Source of the DNA: Candidatus Omnitrophota bacterium
GTDB lineage: Bacteria; Omnitrophota; Gorgyraeia; 2-01-FULL-45-10
Reading direction: 5' to 3'
DNA: 33,644 bases
Assembly (NCBI GenBank): GCA_026387165.1
Contig: JAPLMG010000099.1
Coordinates: forward strand, 1-33,644
The position numbers and the translations under genes were made by a program. Of this stretch, positions 1 to 9,600 are shown in pieces. Below the pieces are notes generated by a model, which saw only the letters and a program-made list of their open reading frames with translations, was not told the origin of the DNA and ran no database searches. Each line of letters opens with the position of its first letter. The first letter of the stretch is position 1.

Positions 1-15
1 TTTACCGTCGGTAAA
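1..15. repeat. Palindrome TTTACCGTCGGTAAA downstream of the promoter
   Basis: Perfect 15-base palindrome at about +17 to +31 of the predicted transcript. It shares its CCG-x-CGG core with the palindrome at 91-107 and with a half-conserved copy near 73-80. It may continue beyond the window edge. Confidence 0.5.
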
Positions 16-37
16 ACCATTATTTATTATCAATGAT

Positions 38-65
38 AGTATACCACATTCGCGGCATTTTTCAA
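38..65 (-). promoter_or_regulatory. Sigma-70-type promoter pointing off the left edge
   Basis: On the minus strand, TTGAAA (65-60), a 16-base spacer and TATACT (43-38) each match five of six consensus bases. It lies ~80 bases after the end of the ROK gene and should start a transcript near position 31 for the next minus-strand gene, outside the window. Its spacer length equals that of the promoter at 18034-18061. Confidence 0.6.
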
Positions 66-90
66 TGGCTATTCCGACGGTGAGTCAGTA

Positions 91-107
91 TTTTCCCGAC
101 GGGAAAA
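91..107. repeat. Palindrome TTTTCCCGACGGGAAAA
   Basis: Perfect 7-bp arms around GAC, 40 bases beyond the stop of the ROK gene and upstream of a predicted promoter. T's precede and A's follow the GC stem on either strand, the opposite of an intrinsic terminator, so a protein-binding site is more likely. Confidence 0.55.
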
Positions 108-147
108 CATCGAAAGCTGAATTATTTACGACACAGCCTCTAAATTA

Positions 148-3100
148 TTACAACGATCTCATCGCCAGAGATTGAGCAAGATGCGCGTTACGGGCGTCCT
201 CGGGGCTTACGCGGCCCGCCCTGGGTATCACTCTTATGATGCCCTGTTTCAGGTTATCGGCCGTTAACGGCTGGACCTGATCATCATCGGCGACATAATT
301 CAGAAAAGCATTTAAGAGAGTTAGGTTTACCCCATTTTCGCCTTCTATCTGGCCATAGGCTATCTTGAAAGCCAGATCATACAACATGACGAACGGCACA
401 TAATGCTCGTTTGGATCGAGCCGCACGTTCAGGACCGTGCCCGCCACGTCATTCAGGCTTGCATGAGCTATCCACGCGGCATATCCCTTTATCGCCTCGA
501 GGGTCGCGTCTCCCGCTATCGTCACGACGAAGGTATCTTTGTCATTCAACCTTCTCTTTGCCTCCTCGATCCGTTCGGCAAGCCTTTGCCCTTCGCCACG
601 CGCTATTATCAGCTTTCCGTCGTAATGTTCCTCAAGATACTCTTCCGTCGCCTGGGCGACGAGCCTGGCATCGTCCTCCATTTCCGGATTGAGCGCGGTA
701 TCATGGGCGATGATCACCGGCTTACGCCCTATATCGGACAGGACGATGGCGTTGATCGTCGTCTCCAACGCCGTCAGCTCCACCTTCATTCTCCGGACGA
801 CTTCCGGCAGAAGCGTTTTACCTGTTTTAGCGATAGCGGCGTCGACCATCCCGTCAACGGTTTCGCTGACCGGGAATTCGGCATATATTGAAGACGGCAC
901 GCGAGCTCCGGGGTCAGCGGGCGGCGCTATGATCGGCGCCCTCTCTTCTTCCGTGGGCGCGAAAGCCAGGATCTCCCTCTCGTAACCAAGCCCGGAGAGG
1001 GCTATCTTTATCCGGGCGGCATCTTTTCTCATGCCCTCAATAAGCCCATTCCGAATATCTTTTATAAAAGAAGGCATCTTATTCCCAAGGCCTGCCACGC
1101 CGCCGCCTATCACAATATTGTCCGCAAAGCCCTCTTTTCTCACCTGCCAATATCTTACGTATGCCGCAATGCCCATACCGAACTCTCTTGCCGCCGTTTT
1201 GATCAATCTCCTGGCGATCATATTGCCTTTGCCCGCGAGCCTGTTAATATCCGTTAACTCCAGCTCGGTCACGTCCTTCTTATCCGCCTGCCTCAATAAT
1301 TGCGCGCCGTCCACATCTTTGGAAATTTGCCGCCGCATTCTCTTGATAAGTGTGGGGCCCGCCATGCGCGACTCAAAATATTCTTCGCCTTCTTTCAAAC
1401 CCGGGATTTCTGCCGAGGCCCGATACACATATCTTCCGTCCGGGGACCTTATGACCATATGGCCTATCTCGCTGACCATATTTCCCATGATTTTGTCGCC
1501 AACATAAGACTTGCCTTCTCTTATTACGCCATTTCCTATGCCCGTGCCCCATGTAACGAATGTGATGTCGCCGGTATTCGGCATAGTGCCGCGCGCGCCC
1601 GCTTCTCCCAAAGCGCCCATGCTCGCGTCATGTCCCACTATTACAGGCACGTGCCTTGAATATCTTTCGAGGAAACGCTTCTCAAGCCGGCTCTTCAACG
1701 GAAAGCCGGAGAGCGGTATATTCTCTGTATTGCCTATAATGCCGGTCTCGGGATCTAAAGGCCCGGGCGAAGCTACGCCTATCTTTACCACCTTCTCCTC
1801 GCCTACGCGCTCTATTACCCGCTCTATCTGGGACCATAACGCCTCAAAGAGCGCTTCGGCCGACTCTTTCGGCGTCGATACTTCCGGGACTTTGGCAAGC
1901 AGATCCGCATTTAGATTAACCGCCGCCGCGCCTATCTTGGTTCCGCCCAGGCTTACGCCCACCGAAACGCCTAAAGAAGCCGTGTCGAGCGTCCGCTGAA
2001 TTTTCACTATATCGGCCACATTGCTCATCGCCACATCATTTGTAAATTCATTTAAGGCCGCTAAAATTATTTGGCGGGTATCGCTTTCTCTATCTATGCC
2101 TTCCCCGGGGGTATTCAGATATCCGACCGCTTCTCCGACAGTGCTGAATCTGCCGGCCAACGCCAGTATCTCTACATAAGCCTGTTCATAATCCGATTCG
2201 TCCTCGATAAAAGAGACTGGGCCTTCCCACACATTATTACGTTCAATGTAACTCAACACGGAATCTGTGGAAACAGGACTTACTATGTTTTTATTATTGG
2301 CTCTGACCGCTCTTCTAACGAAGATTATGAGCTTGTCCAAAGCCATAGGCGCAAAACCGGTGGAATGGGCGCCAGCCAGCGACACGGTAGCTTCGCCGAC
2401 AGCCCCTTTGGTTGTCGAATAAGGATAGACTCTTTTATTACTTATAGCGTTGACGATGCGCACTATGCCGCTATTCGTGCTTCCGTTTGTCGCGGCCGCT
2501 ACCTGCCGCTCCTTGGCGTCTCTAAGAAGATGAGCGGGCCGCTTTGCGCCTTTTGATTTTAAATTTCTCCGCGCCTCTTTCGCAAGATCAACGATAAAGG
2601 AGCCAGGCCCTTCTGCCGGCCCGCGCTCCTCATATGCGGCAAGGTATTCATAAACGTCTTTGACAACTTCGGGCTTCACATTTAAAAAACGCAATAGTTC
2701 TATTGTAATAAGAGAAGCCGTTGCCGCGTCATCATGCAGATCGGCGACGAAGATGCCGTTATCGCTGGCGTGGCCCCATATCGCCGTACCATCTCCAAGC
2801 GTATAGATCGGCTTTCCGCTTGTCCGCAGGATATGGATACGCGGCTGGTGTTCCGCCCCTTTCTCTATTCGCTCGTTTGTGCCCAATAGCAGATCTTGGT
2901 ACGCTTCTCTCAGGGATGACACCATAAAAAAAGATTTCAAAATTTTGCTTGTAGGCCCCGCGAGGCCGCCCATGTTGATCAGATTTTCTACCAGGCCTTG
3001 CCTGAAATAATTCTTTTCTATCCTTGTGTCGAGATCGTCATGAATGCCCTGATCCGTTATGCCTACCAGCGGCACGGGTCTTCCGGCGGCATCCAGGGTA

Positions 3101-3666
3101 AATGGCTTCGTATCCTTTGATGCAGTGGCTACTGTCACCTCCCGCGAGGCCTGAGCATCAAACAGTCTTTTAATAATGGCCGGGGCGAGAGCCTTGACGG
3201 CGGCCGCGTTCCTATTCAACGTCCCTATTTCTCTTTCAGAAACCCGGTAGCTCAGCTTTCCGCGCGCCGCGATATGCTTTTCTATAGACGAATCCACGTC
3301 GCTCATAAACAGGCGAAGCGCTGCCGCGGCCGTAAGCGGTATTCCCCTCGCGTCGGCTTTTTCACGCACTCTATCAAGCCATCTTTCTATAATATAGTCC
3401 GCCCAAGCCCTATTATCATCATCCGCACGCTCCTCTGCAAGCCTTCTAACGGGACGATTAAGAAGGCTTGTAAAGAGCGGCGGCGCAAGCATGCCGCCCT
3501 TCGCGCTTTCCGGTCCGGTGGTGATCCGGGTTTCTTTTTTGGTATCGAGCGCGGATGTCATCGGTATCTCTGCGAACGCGATGTTTGTAAAAATAAAAGA
3601 GCCGGCGACAATTGACAATATCGCCTTCTTAAATCGCATGCATGACGGTAAATTTGCAGGATCCAT
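148..3666 (-). CDS. Exported ROK sugar-kinase protein with shared tail, 1,172 residues
   Basis: The ATG at 3666 has AGGAGG ten bases upstream (3682-3677) and lies 26 bases after the previous gene. Its signal peptide runs to residue 32 (MRFKKAILSIVAGSFIFTN, IAFA|E). The next residues, IPMTSALDTKK..ITTGPES, nearly repeat those of the protein at 16428-17963. Residues ~45-560 are unassigned. A ROK domain spans ~565-890: VGVSLGGTKIGAA (~569), GVASPGPLDPETG, VGHDASMGALGE, TWGTGIGNGVI (~705), SEIGHMVI (~732) and IVIGGGVAGLG (~850). ROK proteins are sugar kinases (glucokinase, N-acetylmannosamine kinase) or repressors. Here the DxGGT Asp is Ser, ND is HD, and the CxCGxxGC zinc motif is absent, so specificity is unclear. 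No DNA-binding helix-turn-helix is seen, which favours a kinase. The tail domain starts PVIIAHDTAL (~983) and ends IRVIPRAGRVSPEDA...SLAMRSL, TAA. Confidence 0.92.
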   Translation of the reverse strand: MDPANLPSCMRFKKAILSIVAGSFIFTNIAFAEIPMTSALDTKKETRITTGPESAKGGMLAPPLFTSLLNRPVRRLAEERADDDNRAWADYIIERWLDRVREKADARGIPLTAAAALRLFMSDVDSSIEKHIAARGKLSYRVSEREIGTLNRNAAAVKALAPAIIKRLFDAQASREVTVATASKDTKPFTLDAAGRPVPLVGITDQGIHDDLDTRIEKNYFRQGLVENLINMGGLAGPTSKILKSFFMVSSLREAYQDLLLGTNERIEKGAEHQPRIHILRTSGKPIYTLGDGTAIWGHASDNGIFVADLHDDAATASLITIELLRFLNVKPEVVKDVYEYLAAYEERGPAEGPGSFIVDLAKEARRNLKSKGAKRPAHLLRDAKERQVAAATNGSTNSGIVRIVNAISNKRVYPYSTTKGAVGEATVSLAGAHSTGFAPMALDKLIIFVRRAVRANNKNIVSPVSTDSVLSYIERNNVWEGPVSFIEDESDYEQAYVEILALAGRFSTVGEAVGYLNTPGEGIDRESDTRQIILAALNEFTNDVAMSNVADIVKIQRTLDTASLGVSVGVSLGGTKIGAAAVNLNADLLAKVPEVSTPKESAEALFEALWSQIERVIERVGEEKVVKIGVASPGPLDPETGIIGNTENIPLSGFPLKSRLEKRFLERYSRHVPVIVGHDASMGALGEAGARGTMPNTGDITFVTWGTGIGNGVIREGKSYVGDKIMGNMVSEIGHMVIRSPDGRYVYRASAEIPGLKEGEEYFESRMAGPTLIKRMRRQISKDVDGAQLLRQADKKDVTELELTDINRLAGKGNMIARRLIKTAAREFGMGIAAYVRYWQVRKEGFADNIVIGGGVAGLGNKMPSFIKDIRNGLIEGMRKDAARIKIALSGLGYEREILAFAPTEEERAPIIAPPADPGARVPSSIYAEFPVSETVDGMVDAAIAKTGKTLLPEVVRRMKVELTALETTINAIVLSDIGRKPVIIAHDTALNPEMEDDARLVAQATEEYLEEHYDGKLIIARGEGQRLAERIEEAKRRLNDKDTFVVTIAGDATLEAIKGYAAWIAHASLNDVAGTVLNVRLDPNEHYVPFVMLYDLAFKIAYGQIEGENGVNLTLLNAFLNYVADDDQVQPLTADNLKQGIIRVIPRAGRVSPEDARNAHLAQSLAMRSL
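3507..3592 (-). repeat. N-terminal cassette, copy in the ROK gene
   Basis: This encodes FTNIAFAEIP..TSA.DTKK...ITT.PES. It is visibly similar at DNA level to 17833-17917 (blocks such as ACAAACATCGC and GATACCAAAAA and GATCACCACCG), so the signal-peptide segment was duplicated between genes. Confidence 0.75.
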
Positions 3667-3692
3667 ATCCTCTTCTCCTCCTGATTTCGTCT

Positions 3693-6600
3693 TTACGCGG
3701 ATCGTATGAATTCCAGAAGATTATCGTTGAGGCGCCTCAGTTCCGAAGAATCTTTTATCTCAACGGCCGGCAGGGTGAATATGAGCCTCTTGATAAGGTC
3801 TCTGATATCTTCGGGCATCGATTCGGTTATTTTAATTCCGGTAAGTATGGCATAGATCTTCAACAGGGCTTCCCTGTCGTTCCTCTGGACCGCCCTCAAT
3901 GCCGCTATGATGCCTTCAAGCTGTCTGAAGTTGCACTCGCCGAGCTCAGGCTTAAAGACGAGCGACAGGATATTGGCCTTCTCAAGTTGAGCCTGTTTTG
4001 CCGGATCTCTCGTAGCGACATCTATTATGGCGTCCGGATATTTCTTAAGTATACCGGCTATCGTATCTTCCAGCGGCTCCCACCCCTTCCCTATTACCAC
4101 CTTCTCTTTAAAATCATCGCCGCGGGTCAGCTTGTTTATAAGCGTTGCCAAGCCTGCCTGCTCTTCGGGAATAAGCATAGGATCTATTACGTGAAATACC
4201 ATCCTGCTTTTATCAATGGCCGCGGGCGCAAGTATCCTGTGCGCTTCATGGATAGCTTGCATCGACAACTCCGCCGCGCTTACATGCTCTTCCCCCGGCA
4301 GCGCGTTGAGGCTTGAACCAAGAGAGGTCAGACGCACGTCCGTCATCTTCTTCATATCGGCCGACGGCTGCTCGGCGTTGAGCAGGATAAGTTTTAAAAC
4401 CTGCCCCAGGTCCTTTGTTTTGCCGTTAAAAACGTAGTCCGTGGAATTTTTGGACCTCTTTTCCGAGGCCTTAAGCCTCGCCGCAAGTTCTTCGGATTTC
4501 TCTACAAGCGAAGGCAGGAGAGAGTCTGTTTTAGATATCCTGAAGTTTCCGGACAGTATAATATTCACATATTTGTTCTTCGAGTTAATGTTATATACCT
4601 GCCTGATAATATCGGACAGAGTAGTGCGAGTACCGCCGTGAAACAATATGAACGACTTTTTCACCAGATCGATGTCATGCGCGATACCTTCGTTCCTTAT
4701 TCCTACGCTTTCAATGGTATCGCGTATCCCGGCCACAACTTTATCCGCATCGGGCCCGTCTATATGAAGTATCGAAGGCCTGCTGTGCGCCCAGGCGGAC
4801 TTTGCCACGGCGAGCACCGCGCCGGCCACCGCAACGAGGCTCTTCTGGCGCGGCATCGCGGGCATGGCGACAGCGCCGAATTCTTCGAGGGGCTGGTCAT
4901 CCCTTAATATGGCTCCGGCCTTTATCTGATCGGATTCCGTAATGATCTGATCGAGCCGTTTTACAAGCGATTTACCCTCCGGCGTCTTTCCCGCTATAGT
5001 ACCTACGGGAACTAATTTTATCACGCCCCGGTCCGGATCCTGATAAAGATCGGAACACGCGACGCCCTGGCCGGTCGATCTCTCTTTTACTGCCTCTGCC
5101 GCTTTCTTCGCAAGACCGCGCGCGAAATTCCTTTCGCCTTCCGTAGGCACCGTTCCTCTCGGGGTAAATCCCAGGACCTCTATCTCAGGATGAAGCTCCT
5201 TCAGTATCGCGGCGATAAACTCCGCCGCGATACCCTGCGGAATTATAAGATTATGGTGAGCGTCTTCCCTGATATTTTTGATCGCCGCCGCAAGAACAGG
5301 ATTATCTTTAATGAGCCTGTCGTAATCTGGGTCATCCTTCGAAAGCTTGAACCCTTCAGCAGCCACTACGGTTACACCGCCGTAACGCCGCATTCTCGCG
5401 AGCGCCTGCTTCCTGATGCCCTCTATGCTTACAATATGTTCCGGTATAAGCGTCATTATGGTGGGCCTTGAGTACTCTATCTTCCTCTGAAGATGAGGTG
5501 AAAGTTCTTTAAAATTATCGGGATACCTGTTGGCCGCCTGAAGCGCGAGGCTGCCCATATTGCGGCCCATACCTTCGACTATAACGCACCTGTTGCTTCC
5601 CGGCACCGCGGCCGCGCGGTAGACCTCTTCCCTTGCGATCGCGACCGAGCTTAAGACGCCAAGAGCCGTGGTATTCATAGTATCATTATCTATCGTCTTC
5701 GGGATAGCTATCACGGTTATGCCGTACGGCTTCAAAAGTTCCGCCAGTTTTGCGGCTTCGTTGAGATGGTCATTACCGCCTATAACGACTATCGTGCGGG
5801 CGGTGGCGGCTATATTAGCTATCGCCTGTTTAGCTTCGTCCGACCCGTCCTCGAGGCTTTTTCTTGTGGACCCGAAATCGACGCTCGACCAGTAGGGCAT
5901 CCTCGCCGACATCTCCCTGCCCACCGGAACTATGTTGCGCGAGAAATCGCTCTTGATAAGCCCCTCCAGCCCCTTATTAACGCCCGCCACGGCTATACCC
6001 TGCGCGGCGAGCTCTGAAGAGAGATATCCTATGAACGGATTCAGCCCCGCGCAGTCCCCGCCGCTGACAAATACGAGGCATCTATTTTCCGCGCCTGTGT
6101 CGCCCCATGCGGGCCATGCATTCCTCGGATCCTTCAGGTCCGAAACAGCCTTGGCCGTTTGCCGCGAGTTCTCCTCTTCGACCTTACGGAGAGCGGCTAT
6201 TATGCTTCCGAAATGATGGCTATTTTCGCTTAACTCCTCGTAATTCAGATCGCTCCTGTCCCCTACCATGGCATCAAGCCGCTCGACAAAACCGTTGCCC
6301 ATCGATATCAATATGGCCCTGAACTCACTTCCGTCCGGATCGAGTTCGCGAAAATACCCTTTTAAGAAACTTTCCGCAAGCCCGGGGAAGTTAACGGTCC
6401 CCCACTCCCTCGTATCGTCAACGACATCTTCATACTCCCTTATCTTAAGCGCGTCGTATAGGACTCTCGAAACATCGAGAAACCTGTCGGCCGCCCTCTC
6501 CGCAAGAGAGTTCGTGGAGATATCCTGCGCGTCATTGAGATCGCGTAATATGATCCTCCATGCGAGATCATCGTCCGTCCTCAAGCCTATATTGCCTATG

Positions 6601-9600
6601 TGAGGCCAGCGATGAGAATACCCCTGGTCGTGAAAATATCTCAGCGAAAGACCGATCTTCTCATAGATAGATGGAAGGCCCGGACTGATATCTGTCGCTA
6701 ATCCTGCGGGTATATTTACAAGCGCTATACGGCCCGGTTCTACACCGTTGCGCCCAAACTGCAAAAATCCCAATCTATGGTCATCAAACTCCATTCCGCA
6801 AATGACGTATCCTACCGGCCCGTTTTTGTAGCGCAGATCCCTATACCGCCCAACCCCGATAGGAAGATCCGCTCCGCATTTCGATCCGTGGAATCTCTCC
6901 ATCAGCTCATATTCTGTCAGCGCTTCAGGATATAATAGCGATCCGAGCGGTCCCGGATGGCCCGGCCTCACAAGGATAGCGCCGCTCGAATAGCTCTCCA
7001 TGACCCGCCTGACCGAACCCCAGCCTTTATAATCCTTAACGCTGCGTTTATCTTTTTCTACAACCGGCCGCGCGCCTTTTATTCTTAAAAGCCCTAATGA
7101 CATGCCGTCTACCTCGATACGATCCCTGAGCCTGATGTAGACCGTCCGGCCTTCATCCGGCATAGTCTCGTCGTAAGAGACCCTTATCCGGCCTGCGGAG
7201 GAGTCGATTATTTTTTTCAATTTCTCCGGATTCGCGGCCGCAAGCACTTTCATCAGGTCACGCCTGTCTTTAGGCGCCATCCGGTCATATACCTGCGGCT
7301 TTATCCTCAGGGTGGACTTGGTATCGTTCTTCGCGGCGCCTACTTCGATCATCTTAAGAGGTATCCTGCAAAGATATGTGAGGAATTTATTTATCTGTGC
7401 CTTGTCCTGCCGGCTTAGCGGCGGAGATATGCTGAATATATAGTCCCTGAGCTCGTGAGGCTTCGCGCCCTTTATGCGGAGCGGATCCTTCAACAGCTCT
7501 TTATAGAACGCGTTTATGGCGCCGCTCGCGCTCCAAGTGTGCCTGGCTATCGTATCGAGCCAGAGCCTCGTCCATACGATCTCCGGCGAAGCGTTCTCCG
7601 GAAGCTTTATCCTTTTGAATAATCTCCACAGGTGGACGGTCTTGCGCTCCATCATGATCGATGATATGTAATCTATCTGAAGCGAAGAGAGCGCGGGATC
7701 GTACAGCCTTGGCAGGACCTTCCAGCTTTCGGCGCAGCCAAAGCTGCCCTGCCGCGTAAATTTGATGAACTCTCCGGACTTTTTAACGAAATATGCTTTA
7801 ATGTCCGGCCTTATGGAGTCCGAGATATTCCAAAGATTGGCGGCTTTAAAATCGTCCTCCTTATTGCCTATACCATCGACCGAGAAGAGGAGCGCCGAAG
7901 GCTTGCCCAAATTTGTCATCATCGAGCCGTACCTCCCGAAACCGGGGGCCTTATCGACTATGCCGAGCTTCCACAGATTCTCCTGCAGGCCGAACCACAG
8001 GTCGACATATCCGGCCGCTTCTGCGGTATCTGCCTGTGCGAGGACTTCGCCGAAAGACGTTATCCTGTTCTGGATCAGGACGCGCGGGATTATTTTACCG
8101 TCTATCTTTATATTCAGCTTTGCGAAGTTCACGAACGAGGTGGGGACCACAAAATCCCCTCCCACCAAAGCGAGAAAGCCTATGTCCGGCAGGGCCCTAT
8201 CCGTCTTGGGCGCCTTCACGACCATGCCGTTCTTAAGAAAGAACACATCGTACGACGTGCTCTCTATTTTGCGTTCATATTGAAGCTCACCGCCCGATGA
8301 GGACCTCCTCAACTCGTTCAATACGTAATCTTCTTCTATCCTATCGAGCTCTTCATAAAGCTGCTGCGGGTCGAGGCCCATCATCATAACAACGGGCGCG
8401 AATTTATCCTCGAGAAGCTGCCCTTTCCTGTAAAGAGAGAAGATGCTCTCGGCCCTCGATTCAGTGGTACCGACGAATTCGGCCCGGTCTCTCGCCGCGT
8501 ATATGAAAGGGTCTTCAAGCTTCTCTTTTCTCTGCATGAATAGATTGACATACTTGAGCGCGTCTTCCAGGGGCATCGGCCGGCCGTTCCTGGTTTCGGC
8601 CCTCGACCTCTCCCTCGCGAAACCCCTTTCAAGGCGTATCTCAAAGTTCGCGTCGATGAATAGCGATGTCGTATAAAGACTCGGCAGCCTCTTCTCCTGC
8701 GGGACATCAGGATCGTCGTAAAGCGACAGTATACCTTCGATTATAAATATGCCTTCTTCGTGCGGTATGCGCTCCTTTATCTTCCACGGCTTGCCGTTAA
8801 GCTTACCGTCCTTTCCTATATACCCGCCATTTGTAATAGTAACGGCTGTTTCGGCTATCAGCTCTCCGCTGTCCGGATCGATCATGTCTTTGGCGGGGTT
8901 GCCTTTATCGTCCATTATCCGGACGCTGCGGCCTCCGTTTTCCTCAAGAGGCCCGATACGCATAAACGTATCGATCATCCTTAATATGATCTCGCCGATC
9001 TTCGCTCCCTTTTCCACGCCAAGAGTGATTCCGAATTGTTCGACGGCCGCCGCCTCCTCAATGACCTTTCCGGCTTCATCGCGCACCGAAAGAACGGGGC
9101 CCTTCTGCGATTCAACTATATATATTTTTCTCCTGGGCCCGAATAATATGACCGGCGCGCCTTTATCGTCGAGCGTAAGTTTCAGCGTCCCCTTTGCCGT
9201 CTGGCCGTAGACCGGTTTCAGCAGGTCCTGCCCCCTTATAAACGCTTTCATCGAGCTGTTGAAGAGGCCCGCCTCAAATTTTTTCAGCACGTCCTCGGTA
9301 GTTTTTTTGGTCACAGGATCTATCTCCCTGTCGGAAGCCTGCAGAAGCCAGTCGTCGAAGTATATGATCCTGACGTTGGAAAATTCCTCAGACAGTTCCT
9401 TTTGGACGGTCGCGGCTATCGTAGTCTTGCCGGATGCCGCGCTGCCCGTGATGCCTATCGTGATAACGGAAGTTTTCTTATTTTGCCTGTCGGCGGCTCT
9501 GACCTTTCTGATCTTAGGAAACATCCTGCTATCAAAGATCTCGCGGTAGACCTGCTCTTCGTTCAGGCGCTCCCTCTCTTTGTGCGAGAAGCGCCTGTAT

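Noticed and set aside
91-107. Intrinsic terminator after the ROK gene
   Set aside because: The stem is preceded by T's and followed by A's on both strands, with no T-tract after it, so it cannot work as a standard terminator.
3642-4316. Open plus-strand frame of 224 codons
   Set aside because: Antisense to the end of the PFK gene; protein is Arg/Tyr/Leu-rich without motifs, as expected of a shadow frame.
8384-8707. Small Arg-rich minus-strand frame inside the PFK gene
   Set aside because: It overlaps the main frame out of phase, is rich in Arg and Ser from GC-biased noise, and has no ribosome site.
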